Source: Scalesia atractyloides
Taxonomy: Eukaryota; Streptophyta; Magnoliopsida; Asterales; Asteraceae
Assembly: GCA_947069175.1 (NCBI GenBank)
Contig: CAMTDV010000027.1
Location: 43,909,369 to 43,973,368, forward strand
Direction of reading: 5' to 3'
DNA: 64,000 bases
The notes beneath the pieces are model-generated. The model saw nothing but the letters and a program-made list of their open reading frames with translations. It was not told the DNA's origin and did not search any database. Position numbers and translations under genes: made by a program. This document shows, one piece after another, positions 20,220 to 32,054 of the stretch; within the stretch, counting starts at the first letter, position 1, and the number at the start of each line of letters is the position of its first letter.

Positions 20220-22033
20220 TGATGTGCGTGGATTATATATATTTTAATTGAGTTTCTCTTCACACAAATTTAGTTTTAAAATTGGTCTTCACCTAAGAAC
20301 TACTACACACACAAAAGGGCAAGTGTACCCGTCGGGTGGTAATATAGTTTATCAGCAAGAATCGAATATCAATCTGTGGACCGTGTCTCAATACTAAACT
20401 TTTTGCTATTTTAAAGCCTTTTCAATTAGCAGGTTTGTTTTTTTTCTAATGTATCATGCAAATAATAAACTACTAACTAAACTAAGGAATTACAATATCT
20501 AAAGGAGGGTGCCTAAACTAAGTATCCACTAACAAACATGTGACAACAAAGGGGAAACTAGTGATGATGCAAGTTCTAAATTCAACTAAGTGCCCAATCA
20601 AGGCTTCCTAGTTTTATAAATCTTTGGAAAACTAAAATGAAATAACATTCTAATCATCTAAAATTTGTTCTTTTAAGTTCACTTGCTAAGTTGATGTTAA
20701 TATTTAATGATGAGTTATTTGTTTGTCAAAACTCCTAACTCTACAAGTTGGGGAAAACTAATATGAACAACATACTAATTACCCTAACTTGGTTTTAAGT
20801 AAGTAATATCTTCATCACGTTCTTGTATGAACCACAAGCATGGTTATGCTAGAGAACAATTGTAGCCTAAATCGTCATACTAACACAACCACAAACTATA
20901 GAATTCATATAAACATTCTTTTGATCCTTCCAAATCTAAATGCAAGAATCCAAACATATGTTCAAATCATCATTCAATCCATGTTAGCAATTATCATTCC
21001 TAATTTCATGCTATGAATCATACCAACACGTTAACATCATTCAACAATCATAATCTTTACATCGGCTTTCCAACACAACATGTAAATACTTATGACCAAA
21101 CATTCAAGATCAAAGACTTTAAATACGTACATGAACTCCAAGAAGAAGATTAAACATCACTATGAAGATTAACAAGAACAATCACCACATCTACTTCCAT
21201 GTTATCACATATTCATTAGCTTAACAAAGTTTAAGCAACACAATTGTTTAGCCCATAAGGCTCATAACTACTAAATCAAGTACAAAAAAGCTCAAATTGT
21301 TCATAATGTAATAAGTAAGTTAACTAAGTTTAAAGACAAGACTAATTGGTAAATATAAGTGAATCTTCTAATGATTAAGCCTTCTCCAAAGCTCTTCCTT
21401 GGCTCAAACAAGCTTCCAAGTCTAGTATTTTGAGAGAAAACTTCACCAAAATGCTCCAACTCCCTTACAAATGAGCATGAAACCCGTATTTTAGCTGCTG
21501 GGAGTTTGGCACGACCATGCCACCTTTTGGCACGGTTGTGCGTGGTAAGTGTTAGAGTCACTTTTCGTCTGTCGATCTTATTTGCTACCATTTCTAGAAA
21601 AATCCCGCTCAAAGTTTCCCGAGATGGCACGACCATGCCAAACCATGGCATGACCGTGCTTATCGATAAATTGCCGACGATGACTGTTACATCTCGAAAA
21701 TGAGTTGATGAGAGACTGACTTAGGCCAGGCATGGTCGTGCTTGGGGATGGCACGGTCGTGCCAATGGTGTATTTTCCTGGTTTGTGATAACGGTTGATA
21801 GTGCTCATGAGAGTGCCATTGATTTTTGGCCTTACACGGTTGTGCCATATCTGGCAGTTTGCTGGAATGTTATGTTTTTGCTCCATTTTTCTCCAAAAGC
21901 CTCCGTTTCAACACCGGGCCAACGCCCGAACCTGAATTTTCACAAAAAAACTCAAATGAGTACCAAAATCAATGAAAATACAAAGATTTTTCGCATAGAC
22001 AGAGTATATTTGACGTTTTAAAGATGTATAACA
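20220..22033 (-). repeat. LTR of the Athila/Tat-like fragment
   Basis: On the plus strand it starts TGATGTGCG next to the primer-binding site. The far end is probably at ATGTATAACA (22033), giving TG...CA ends and 1.8 kb. It contains several copies of the phrase GGCACG(A/G)(C/T)C(A/G)TGCC between 21505 and 21755, partly in inverted pairs, and the minus-strand text from about 22010 (CAAATATACTC...) resembles the start of such LTRs. The far boundary is tentative. Confidence 0.5.
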
Positions 22034-22685
22034 TCTTATACATTAGCCGGCGAAATCTCCTTAAAACTAAAGCCACATACCTGATATATAAACTTATTAT
22101 TAGGTGTGAGCTTCAACGAATAAATTTATTATTAGGCCAAATTCAAAAGGTAAAAAAAATAAAAAAAAACATTGTGAAATGTTTATGGCAGAAACCAAAA
22201 CCTATTTGAGAAACACAAATATGACACGCATTAAAATGAGTAAATAAAATGTACATTAAAAGATCTAAATTCTGTAAGTTTTTATAGCTATCAAACGACT
22301 AATATGGGAAAAAACATATAACAAAGTGATCAGAGACATACCTGAAGCCACCCATTCTATCATCAAAGATCCTATTCATCTTTCTCAAATTCCCATCACT
22401 TTGAATTCATAAACACTAACATCAAACACACATAAAATGCATTAATTAAATAAAATAAACATCTTTTTACACATAAAATAAAATAAAATTTTTTACATAC
22501 CTGATGTTTTTGTAAGTTGGTACATATAGTTGTGTTTAGTTTTTTGAACAACTTTTAGCATATATTTCAAATCCTATCATACTAGTTTTGGATATGCTTC
22601 CACTTTGATTATGAGACTGTGATCAATATGCTAGACCAAAAAAGGGTTTTAGAAAGCATTTAAATTTACAATTACTAATCATAGG
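22034..22685 (-). other. Host DNA left of gypsy element 2; possible Helitron segment
   Basis: No ORF of note. Three phrases reading ACATACCTGA (about 22076, 22342 and 22496) look like minus-strand splice donors (TCAGGTATGT) after short exon-like blocks. A related donor-like phrase recurs at about 36470 and on the plus strand in the block at 37.1-37.5 kb. This suggests that 22034-22685 and 35212-36766 were one sequence before gypsy element 2 inserted. Confidence 0.3.
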
Positions 22686-24054
22686 TGTAACACTTCGCAT
22701 TTTTGTACTTTCCATAATTAGAAAGTTGTGTTCACATTTCTATTCATAGAACTATTGTGTTCGTATTCTATATTCAATCCTTTTAATTTTGAGACTGTGA
22801 TTAATGGAAAATGTATTTTATATCAATCTTGTTTGATCATACGTATATAATACGTAACCAATCACAAATACGCACTTTTTATACAAAATCGAACCATACT
22901 TTAAGTTTATATACGCTTCGTAGTGTGATCATACGTGTTTTATACTTGCACATACTTGTATACACCTTAGATACCCAAAAACATGCTTAGTTATGAGTTT
23001 CTAGCTTGAAAACCCAATAAAATCAATCGTAGGGTGTAAATAAACATTTTGCAAACTTTGGAAAAACAGTGCTTCTTCACGCCAAATGATAAAGCACTAG
23101 TGCATTGTTCCGTGGCGCGAAAATGCACATCTTTTAGCCAAATATTTTAAATTCGCGAAGTAAGTCCGGTTTTCACTTTCCGACCACACTACCACCCAAC
23201 TAACCTCATTAAACCCCAAACCCTAAAGCCCAACAATAAATACCCTCCTCCACACCTCCTAAACACTTTACACTCTCTCAAATCACTCCAAAATCCTCCT
23301 AAATCTCCAAAATATCCAAGAGTTGGCAGATGGTATCAACGTTCAAAACAATGTGTTTTGAGCACTTTTTCTTATTTTTTATTCTTGTTTTCTTCTTTCA
23401 AACTACTTGGACAACCTCTAGGAGTGTTTCCACAAGTTTACTATGGTAAAATAAGTTGGAACATCACCATATTTGAGGTCCAAAGTAGGATTTAAATTCT
23501 GTTTTTGTAAAACTTTAATCTTTTCAACTTTTTTATGAACATGAACTCAACCTTGTTCCCAACTAACTTGTAGGTTGATGGACTCGAGTTAGGGCTTCGT
23601 TTCAGGAAAATTGAAGTGGAAACACCTCCAATATAACTAACCTAAGTCATCAAGTACACTTACTAGTAACAAACTGTCTAAACGACACCAAGTCTCCAAA
23701 CATTTGCCATGATTGGAATGCACTTGTCAAGTTTGACTTTCACTTGGTTACTTGATGATTTAGATGAATATCTAACTAAGTAGCTTCCAAGAATCAAAGT
23801 AGTTAATCCTGTCTCACCTCCAACATTTGCCATGTTGGGTATGACACTCTCGGGTTGTCCTTATTTGGCAATTAGGAATCTATAAATTTATTAGTTGTAT
23901 TCTTTTTCATGACCAGCCAAAATTATCAACTAGGATGATTCTTTTGTGCTTTGATGAATCATATAATGAGGTTTAATGGATGGAAATCATTCTACCTTCT
24001 TGCTTGACATACTTCATCATACTTTACCGTAATACATAGTAACACACACACATA

Positions 24055-24292
24055 TATATAGGGTAGTGTTCTAGAGTGAACACATGTGTATTTATGAACT
24101 GAGTGAACAAATCTAGACCATTGATTTACATCATCAAATCTTAAAATACACCAGTGTATTTTCATCATCAAATCCTAGCCATTGATTTACACTTGTGTAT
24201 ACACTTGTGTATTGATAATCAAAGGCTATGATTAGTTCACTAGTGTTCACAATATAGGGGATTGTTCACTAATGAACCCAACCCTATATATA
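24055..24292. mobile_element. MITE inside the LTR of gypsy element 2
   Basis: Its ends are inverted repeats of about 28 bases: left TATATAGGGTAGTGTTCTAG, right in reverse complement TATATAGGGTTGGGTTCATT, both followed by GTGAACA-type sequence. It is bordered by (TA)n and (CA)n microsatellite. The same MITE is in the 3' LTR at 33902-34126, so it was present before the element last transposed. Confidence 0.6.
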
Positions 24293-24314
24293 TATATGTA
24301 TATATACACACACA

Positions 24315-24319
24315 CACAC

Positions 24320-24362
<43 letters not shown>

Positions 24363-24380
24363 ATATACATATATATATAA
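24315..24380. repeat. (TA)n / (TG)n microsatellite
   Basis: CA repeats, then a run of TA, then TG and TA units, next to the MITE. The 3' LTR has an expanded (TA)n(TG)n at the same place (34121-34175). Confidence 0.85.
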
Positions 24381-25419
24381 CACTAAAAACAAACCCTAAG
24401 CACTAACCAAATCATGGATAGATGTCGATGGTTATGGTTATAATATCTTGGATTGAATTCGTCTTGTTTAGACTTCTAATAGGCGAACTTGTACCTATGA
24501 AACACACTTCATTATGGTGTGCAAATTTGGGTGTTTTGTCATGATAAATTTTATGTACTTTCTTACTAAGTAAGCATCTCGCATTTACATTATGATTCCA
24601 AAATCCGTCGAACTCATACGCCTTGTTTATACTCGGTGGTTCCTCTAAACACTCAAACGCATCAACTCGCGTACGCAGGATATATTATGTAACCATGAGT
24701 ATACTCGATCCCATTTTTCTTTTACGCGCTTTGGGTGTAATATGTACACTATATTACATATCATTACTCATGATTAAACTTGTTCACATAAACACTCTAT
24801 CCGTTAAAACATGATACTTGTTATATTCTTGTTGTTACATGTTATATTTATTCTTGTGCTCTATATGCTCACTAACTTTGCAAGCCTACCTTAACAATTA
24901 TAGTGCTATAGGATGAACGCATCACCTGTATTCTTGTGGTATTGTTAAGTAAACTATGTTACCACCTTGTCGTTTTGTGACAAGGATATGCACGATTGCG
25001 GTATACTTTGGTTTGACTTGTAGTTAACACATGCTAGTACGTTAATAAACAATGTATGAAAATTACCATTTTGATATGAGACAACTTTTAGACATGATTA
25101 TGTTATATGTTCAAACTTGTATACTCGCCAAATTTTGTTGATTTTATTTTAATACATGTTGTAGGACTCTAGTTGATGATGATTGAAGAACCATGTTTAC
25201 AGGAGACTAGAAACACACCTAAACTTAATTTATATCTTGATTCGCGTTGTTATGATATTTTGCAATATGTTGTACTTTCCTTTCCAAAACAACTTATTTC
25301 TCTTTCATATGAATGAAATTTTAATTACTAAACATTGTCACAATTAGCATTTTATGATGTCTCAAGCAATCATGTTTTTGTCACACTTCGATGTTTCTGC
25401 CACCGTTTAGGGTGTAACA

Positions 25420-25437
25420 GATTAGTATCAGAGCCAA
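25420..25437 (+). other. Primer-binding site of gypsy element 2
   Basis: GATTAGTATCAGAGCC follows the LTR end directly. It is the initiator-Met-tRNA site (TTGGTATC.GAGCC) with a G-to-A change. Confidence 0.75.
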
Positions 25438-26489
25438 AACTATAGGGAATTAGGAAACATTGGCATGCTTTTGACCTAGTCTAGAGTTTAAGAACCCAAG
25501 TTTAACCATTCTTGTTATCTTACTTAAAACTACTTGAATTCTCCCTACTTGCTTCTCATCTTGTCTTTTGTTTTAAATATAAGTCTTTCCCAAGACTCAC
25601 AATAATTCACACACGATATATGAAGAGGCTCTTATTTCACAAGCGAGACGATGTCACCAAAATAGGCGTGAAAACTCTCACTTATGCGAAATCCCTCAAT
25701 CCGCATTTACCGATTTTCACGAAATTGTACCATCAAGTTAGGAGTGATTTCCATACCTTAATGGAGAATTTCCCATTCATATTCTTGTGGAGCCTTTTAT
25801 CGAAGAGTCGGAATTAATTCCTTATCTCATTTGGTAAGTACTAACCACACTTAGGAAACAACGTTAGCAAGTTAGGGGTGATACATGCATATTGATAAGT
25901 ATTCCCACTCTTCGATTTTCAATGCTGCCAAAGTCTTGAATTTTCGCTTGGCTAGGGACATTAGTAACCAGAAGGGTGAATACCGTTAACCAAAATTTCA
26001 GTGAGAGTATTCTACCTATTAGGCCAAAGCATGTTTCCCTAACGCAAAAGGTTTTTCGACCACTTAGGAATAGTTTTAGTTTCGTTCCGAGACACTTCAA
26101 GATTTTACATTAAATCCCTTATATATCATGTTAATTTTAATGTGTTTTACATTTGATACCTCTTTCATTTCAAAGTCGAAAATAAGAACCCCACATTACT
26201 CGCAATCTAAAACATTAATAATTGTCGTGAACAAACTAAATTACAATCTTTTCGTAATTATTTGGGATTATTCAAAGTGAATTCTTGTTATGCTTATGTG
26301 AACTACTTGAAACTTACGTGTTATGTGGCATGCTACATGCTAAATTATACAAGTCATTTTCAAACATCTTATGATCAAGTCTCATCCTTTCCTTTTTCAC
26401 GATCTTATAGTGTCTTCAACCATTTCTCCAACTCCAAGAAGGGCTCCAAGTCGAGCTCAAGCAAGAAGATGATCTCGTTCATGGCTAAG
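25438..26489 (+). other. Untranslated leader of gypsy element 2
   Basis: About 1 kb without a gag frame. The parts at 25680-25760 and 25890-25950 match, in reverse complement, the internal sequence near 5640-5700 and 5440-5500 of the LARD-like element. ORFs here are short and unrecognised. Confidence 0.6.
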
Positions 26490-27380
26490 TAAATGGCCCT
26501 AGTGATTCCAGATATTGTGAGCAAGATCAACGCAACCAACACCCCTAGCACCTTGGTCGACTCTAAGGTTGACATACCGAAAACCTCGTTTAACTACAAG
26601 CAATTCGCTGCTTGAAACCCATGTACATTTACCGGTAATGACGGTGCCACCAAAATACTTGACTGGTTTCATAGCATTGAGGTGACAGTCTTTAATAGTG
26701 AGTGTCCCGAACACTTGAAAACCTGAAGCGCAACTGGCATCTTGGAGTCGAGAGCTCTCATCTGGTGAACAAACGAGTGCAACATACATAGGAACGAAGA
26801 AGCCTATGCCCTCACTTAGGACCGAGGTTAAACAAATGACGCTTGAAGAATTCTGCCCTCCGTACGAGCAGCAAAAGCTCAAGGAAGAGTTCCGGCACCT
26901 CAAACAAGTGGTAACGATAACCTCGGTTAGACCACTCGCTTCAAACAGCTAAGCATCATTGTTCCTTACCTTGTTAGCATGCCCGAACGTGCGATTAAGA
27001 AATACCTCCTAGGTCTTCATCCTTCCATCTGTGACGTAATTTAAGCAACTAGACCCGACACCATAGAACTAGTCTACCGGCTGGCTGCTAGTGTCAATGA
27101 AAACCGAGTAAGAGATAGGCACTCCTCAACCCAAATCACCACCAAAATCACTAATCAAGCCACCACCAAGCCCAAGACACCAAATCCCAACCGTGAAACA
27201 ATAAAGGAAAGAAACGGAAGTTTCAAATCCAAAGTTGTAACGCTATCACACCCGTTAACAACACCAATCCCCCACAAGAAGCCGCTAGGAAACCTTACAT
27301 TGGGACTCATCCCAAGTGTAACACGTATCATTACCATCACCCAACCAACACCGCATGCCGCCATCGTATGACTGGCAATC
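26490..27380 (+). pseudogene. gag: gag of gypsy element 2, interrupted
   Basis: From the ATG at 26492 the translation reads ALVIPDIVSKINA, then TSFNYKQFAA-stop-NPCTFTGNDGA and WFHSIEVTVFNSECPEHLK, the capsid start of plant gypsy gag. Later blocks include EEFCPPYEQQKLKEEF and a repaired-frame stretch with VPYLVSMPERAIKKYLLGL. There are at least six in-frame stops, several at ancient Trp or Arg codons (TGG to TGA, CGA to TGA), as expected from cytosine deamination. The nucleocapsid at about 27310-27400 (PKCNTYHYHHPTNTACRH) keeps only part of a zinc knuckle. Confidence 0.8.
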
Positions 27381-27981
27381 GGTTTGGTCATCTTGTCGCT
27401 AACTTCCGAAGTGGCCCAGCGTCACAAGGCAACCAGACTCAAGCAAAACCCCGAAACCAAAAGCGTCAACCACCGGCAGACAATGGTAGAGCTTGCTACA
27501 AATGCGATGTATCTACCCACCTTCGACCTCAATCTCCGCAAAACAACCAAGAGCAACAACAACAACCTTGTGGATGCGCCTTCAACATCAATGAAAACCA
27601 AGCGCAACACGACAATGAAGTCGTAAACGGTACGTTCCTTGTAAATGGTTTATACGCTTCCTTACCATTTGATACTAGTGCGGATAGAGTTTTGCATCCG
27701 TAGAATATGAACCAATGCTTAAATGTGTAGGCTCTAAACTTCCAAAACCATTCACCGTCAAAGTTATCAATGGCAAATCAATCATCGTTTACTCTGTACT
27801 TTGCGATTGTGTTCTTAATCTTAACAATCACGAATTTCCCATCGAACTCACACCCATGCAATTGGGTAGCTTTGATTTCATAGTAGGAATGGATTGGCTT
27901 TGTAAGAACCATGCCGAAATCGCTTGCCACGAGAAGTTTGTTGGTCTTCCTCTCCTGTCCGGTGACACCTTGCACGTCTAA
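27381..27981 (+). pseudogene. Aspartic protease of gypsy element 2, active site mutated
   Basis: The reading has RACYKCDVSTHL (a second knuckle remnant), then FLVNGLYASLPFDTSADRV, where the catalytic DTGA has become DTSA, followed by a stop at 27701-27703. The domain continues at 27715-27981 with FTVKVINGKSI, FDFIVGMDWLCKNHAEIAC and EKFVGLPLLSG. The Gly-to-Ser change and the stop make it inactive. Confidence 0.8.
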
Positions 27982-28089
27982 AATGAGAAACCTTCAAAAG
28001 CTCTTAAGCTTATGTCGTGTACTCAAGCGAACAAGTACTTGCCTAAAGAGTACCTTGCCTTTATAGCCCACATTATGGAAAAGAGGGAC

Positions 28090-28720
28090 AAGGTAAAAGG
28101 CATGAGTGGTGTTCTGGTCGTTTGAGATTTTCCCAACGTTTTCCCTGAAGACCTAGCAGGTCCTCCTCCACATTCTGTCGATTTTCATATTAATTTCATT
28201 CCTAGCCCCACCCCAGTTGCTAAATCTCCATACCGTCTCGCACCTTTGGAGATGAAAAAGCTATCGAGCCAACTTCAAGAATTACTTGATAAAGGTTTCA
28301 TATGCCCTAGCACTTTTCGTTGGTGCGCTCAGGTTCTCTTCATTAAAAAGAAAGATGGATCATTTTGAATGTGCATCGATTATCATGACTTAACAAACTC
28401 ACCGTCAAGAATCGTTATCCTCTTCCTCGCATCCACGACTTTTTCGATCAACTCTAAGGCGCAATGTGCTTCTCCAAAATCAACCTTCGTTCCGGTTACC
28501 ATCAACTTCGAGTCCTTGAAGAGGACATTCCAAAAACCGCTTTCGTACTACGTACGGTCACTACGAGTTCATGGTCATGCCTTTCAGTTTGACCAATGCA
28601 CCCATGGTCTTCATAGATTTGATGAACCGTGTGTATAAACTGTATTTGTAGTGTTTTGTAATTGTATTCATAGACGACATTCTCATCTATTCTAAAACCT
28701 AAGCCGAACACGAGCAACAT
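28090..28720 (+). pseudogene. Reverse transcriptase of gypsy element 2
   Basis: Frames pieced together give DFPNVFPEDLAGPPPHSVDF, KSPYRLAPLEMKKLSSQL, CAQVLFIKKKDGSF-stop-MCIDYHDL and finally VFIDDILIYSK at about 28665-28700 with the catalytic Asp pair preserved. The palm between these is split over three frames. The length and order match gypsy RT. Confidence 0.8.
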
Positions 28721-28739
28721 CTATGTTTGATCCTAGAAC

Positions 28740-29535
28740 TCCTTTGAACCGAACAACCATATGCCAAATTCTCTAAGTGTGAATTTTGGCTAAAAGAAGT
28801 TCAATTTCTCGGAACGTCATGAACAAGAAAGGTATTCATGTTTATCACGCCAAAATGGAAGCTGTCAAGAATTGGATCGCATCAAAACCTCCTTCCGAGA
28901 TTCATTCATTCCTTGGATTGGCCGGTTACTACCACCAATTCATCTCCAACTTCTCCAAAATCACTGTTCCGCTCACTTCGTTGACTCAGAAAGATAAACC
29001 TTTTGTTTGGGGTCCCGAACAAGAGATGTCTTTTCAAACTCTCAAAGACTTGCTTTGCAATGCTCCTATCTTCGCTCTTTCCGATGGAAACGACGATTTC
29101 GTTATTTATTGCGATACTACTAACCAAGTTCTTGGTTGTGTTCTTATGCAGCGAGACAAGGTTATCACTTACGCGTCAAGACAACTCAAAATGCACAAGA
29201 AGAACTACACGACCGACAACCTTGAACTTGGTGCGGTAGTTTTTGCATTAAAGAGTTGGTGACACTACCTTTATGGTACTAAGTGTGTGGTCTTCACTGA
29301 CCATAAGAGGATAAAACATATCCTTAACCAAAAGGAACTCAACATGCGTCAGAGACGGTGGGTAGAAGTTCTTAATGACTATGATTGCGAGATTCACTAC
29401 TACCCAGGTAAAGCGAATGTCATAGCCGATGCTCTAGTCGAAAAACCACATTCAACTTCAAGGTACTCATTGCTTTCAAATCCAAAACCAAATTCAAAAT
29501 CGTATACGTTAGGCCTAATACTCACCCGTCAATGA
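28740..29535 (+). pseudogene. RNase H region of gypsy element 2
   Basis: The longest well-preserved coding stretch here: 28807-29262 reads GIHVYHAKMEAVKNW, SFLGLAGYYHQFISNFSK, LTSLTQKDKPFVWG, FVIYCDTTNQVLGCVLMQ (an RNase H catalytic Asp), ITYASRQLKMHKKNYTT and ELGAVVFALKSW, then a TGA in place of a Trp codon. It continues at 29287-29450 with VFTDHKRIKHILNQKELN, RQRRWVEVLNDYDCEIHY and YPGKANVIADAL. RNase H would remove the RNA strand after first-strand synthesis. One stop in about 240 codons makes this the least decayed domain. Confidence 0.85.
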
Positions 29536-29542
29536 AAACAAC

Positions 29543-30015
29543 TTGTATGACGAGATGAAGTGTGGTGCCAAAAGCCAACTTGTAACCAAACCCAATGGTA
29601 TACTCTACTACCTCAATTGTATTTGGGTATCGAACTGTTACAACCTAAGTAATCTCTTAATGAAAAAGGCGCACAAATCCCGTTACTCTATTCATCCCGG
29701 TGCCGACAAAATGTATCTAGATCTTTGTCAAACCTATCGGTGGCCTGGAAAGAAGAAAGCCATCACCACTTTTGTATCCAAATGTTTGATGTGTTCTTAA
29801 GTCAAAGCCGGACATCAGCGTCCTTCTTACTTACTCGAACAACCGGAAATTCCCATGTGGAAATGTGAGAGTATAGCCATTGACTTCATAACCAAACATC
29901 CTCGAACCTCTTCCGGTCATGATAGTATTTGGGTGATCATCGATCGCTTGACCAAATCCGCTCATTTCCTCCCTATTCGTGAAGATTACCATGTTAAGAA
30001 ATTCTTACACAATAT
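29543..30015 (+). pseudogene. Integrase N-terminal and partial core of gypsy element 2
   Basis: The zinc-binding region reads KAHKSRYSIHPGADKMYLDL then YRWPGKKKAITTFVSKCLMC, with the H-H-C-C residues in place. After a stop, the core starts IPMWKCESIAIDFITKHP (first catalytic Asp) and DSIWVIIDRLTKSAHFLPI (second), and ends at NMYP where LTR sequence begins. The catalytic Glu and any chromodomain are gone. Confidence 0.85.
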
Positions 30016-30569
30016 GTACCCAATCATAAATACACACTTTTTATACAAAATTGAACTATACTTTAAGTTTATATACGCTTCAGAGTGTGTTTATACATGT
30101 TTTATACTTACACAAACTTGCATACACCTTAGATACCAAAAAACACGCTTAGTTGTGGGTTTCTAGCTTGAAAACCCAATAAAATCAACCGTAGGGGATA
30201 AAATGAAAATTTTCCAAACTTTGGAAAACAGTGCTTCTTCACACAAGGCGACGAAACACTAGTGCATTATCGCGTGGCGCGAAAATGCATGTTTTTCAGC
30301 CAAATATTTTAAATTTGCGAACTAAGTCCTGTTTTCACTTTCCAGCCACTCTAACACCCAACTAACATTATTAAACCCCAAACCCTAAAGCCCACCAATA
30401 AATACCCTTCCCCACACCTCCTAAACACTTTACACTCTCTCAAATCACTCAAGCTCCTCCTAAATCTCCAAAATATCTAAGTGTTGGCATATTGTATCAA
30501 GGTTCAAAATAGTGAGTTTTGAGCACTTTTTCTTATCTTTTCTTTTTGTTTCAATCTACTTGGAGGACC

Positions 30570-30574
30570 TCTAG
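30570..30574. repeat. Target-site duplication of the solo LTR (TCTAG), left
   Basis: TCTAG at 30570-30574 and 33248-33252 flanks the insertion. The uninterrupted LTR at 23405-23420 has a single TCTAG in the same context (acctctaggagtg), which shows the empty site. Confidence 0.9.
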
Positions 30575-31049
30575 TGTCACATCCCGACCCGCATCGGAAT
30601 AAGAGTCGGGGCATAATTGGGTTATCACCAAAGCTCATGATATTACTATTATGTTTCATATTTATTTAAATCAAAATTACATTCTCAATAATCCAAACAT
30701 GTCCATACAAATACAAAGAAAAATAACCAACTAAACAATTCCAAGCTCTAAACCATTTTATTCTTCTAGGCCAATCCTATGTGTTTCTGGCTGCAGCTGG
30801 TTCACCTGTATCATGTGTAAAAATGGGGGTTTTTGGGTCAACATAAGTTGGCGAGTGAACCTTGTTAGATAAACATTTATAATTGATTTTCTTGTTATTT
30901 TATCAAGGAAAAATTGTGCAATAATCATAAGTGAGCAAATGTACAAAATCAAACAGTAGCAATAACAACCACAAACTATAACATACAATAACATACCAAC
31001 AGCATACCATAACATATCAACTTGCATAAATATATAACATGAATGAAAC

Positions 31050-31219
31050 TGTGCGATCAAGGCTCAATCGAACGGAGCCGATCGTATTGCATGTACTGAA
31101 AATGATAAATGTCTGTGCGATCAAGGCTCAATCAAACGGAGCCGATCGTATGTTGGCACGCCAGGTTCACGCTCATAATGTAATGGGGAACATGCTCAAC
31201 GCTCATAATGTAATGGGGA
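31050..31219 (+). repeat. Short direct repeats inside the solo LTR
   Basis: A 38-base phrase starting TGTGCGATCAAGGCTCAATC occurs at about 31050 and again at 31112, one substitution apart in its first half. Then CGCTCATAATGTAATGGGGA occurs at about 31171 and 31200. The first unit includes the near-palindrome GCGATCAAGGCTCAAT...GAGCCGATCG. Confidence 0.8.
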
Positions 31220-31717
31220 GCGGCGGCCTATGAAATTGCATGTACTGAAAATAATGAATTAAATCTAACAATAACCACACAAACAATTGAATCAAACTGA
31301 ATACACATTTGTTCATGATATGATATATGCACAATGATTTAAGTATAATAAGTGGCAAGACACATGATACACCCCAAAAACGTGATTAAAACGGGGAATT
31401 TGTTAAGATTCACTCACATTGGGTGCGTTTGGTGGGAGATGATGAGATGCGCACGAGTTGAAAAGATTGAGCAACGAGATTTAACTAACCTAAATAATAA
31501 CGAAAAATATAGTAAATGAATGGATTTTATTAATGATTTTAATAGAATTTTTAGATATATTTTTTTGAGTTTAAGGCTATTTCCTATCTTTAAAAACATT
31601 ATTTTTAAGTATTTTTAATTGATTTTTAAATTAAATTAAATAATTAAAAATATAAAAATATATTGACTTTTTGGGTTGACCGTTGACCGTTTGACTTGTT
31701 GACCGGTTTTATTGTGT

Positions 31718-31800
31718 AATGGTATGCGCCGGGTGAGGCTCGAACCCGAGACCCCCCGTACGCGTGCACCCAGCTCTACCAACTGAGCTACGTGTCTAAC
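31718..31800 (-). ncRNA. tRNA-like sequence 1 in the solo LTR
   Basis: On the minus strand, TAGCTCAGTTGGTAGAGC (31790-31773) is a perfect D arm and A-box, and GGGTTCGAGCC (31747-31737) is a perfect B-box. The spacing (about 26 bases between the boxes) is tRNA-like. The anticodon and acceptor stems do not pair, so it is not a functional tRNA. It is preceded by GTTAGACAC, shared with units 2 and 3. Confidence 0.6.
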
Positions 31801-31884
31801 CCGAAATAATTCTGTTTTTAATTATACTTATATATTAACTCAGCTTATTCAAAATTCTTTTATTTTCAAAAACATTTTAAATCA

Positions 31885-31969
31885 TCGAACCGGTGTTACT
31901 AACAGGTCTCGAACCCGGGACCTGTGCTTTAACGTTACACACAGTCCACCGCTGGACTGTGTGTCTAAC
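31885..31969 (-). ncRNA. tRNA-like sequence 2 in the solo LTR
   Basis: Minus strand: GTTAGACACACAGTCCAGCGG with an 11-bp perfect hairpin (31937-31947 with 31954-31964), then GGTTCGAGACC as B-box (31915-31905). GTCC-AGCGGT-GGAC resembles an extended D arm. It lies exactly 169 bp from unit 1. Confidence 0.5.
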
Positions 31970-32054
31970 TTGGTTAATATACAAATTTTTATTATACTTA
32001 ACAACTAACGTAAGTTAACCCGGTTCAGTTAGAAAAATAAAACGTTTTTATTAC

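Larger units (their letters stand above)
19511..22033 (-). mobile_element. Athila/Tat-like LTR element fragment, internally deleted
   Basis: Reading on the minus strand: an LTR (22033-20220), a primer-binding site for tRNA-Asp, about 0.6 kb of internal sequence with no gag or pol, then 'cagttcaagtgtggggagg' (around 19565-19585), a phrase typical of the region after pol in Athila/Tat elements. The leader and the post-pol region thus lie side by side, as in a deletion derivative. No second LTR is seen at the left, where it abuts gypsy element 1. Confidence 0.6.
22686..25419 (+). repeat. 5' LTR of gypsy element 2
   Basis: It begins TGTAACACTTCGCATTTTTG and ends GGGTGTAACA, followed by the primer-binding site. 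Its first 60 bases match the minus-strand start of the LARD-like LTR (TGTAATGCCTCACTTTTTCG). 'aataaatac' at about 23238-23246 followed by a CT/CA-rich stretch is a candidate TATA box and start region, mirroring the LARD-like element. A MITE lies at 24055-24292. Confidence 0.85.

Noticed and set aside
26499..26903. Minus-strand ORF of 134 codons
   Set aside because: It is antisense to the gag pseudogene of gypsy element 2, which has clear capsid motifs on the plus strand.
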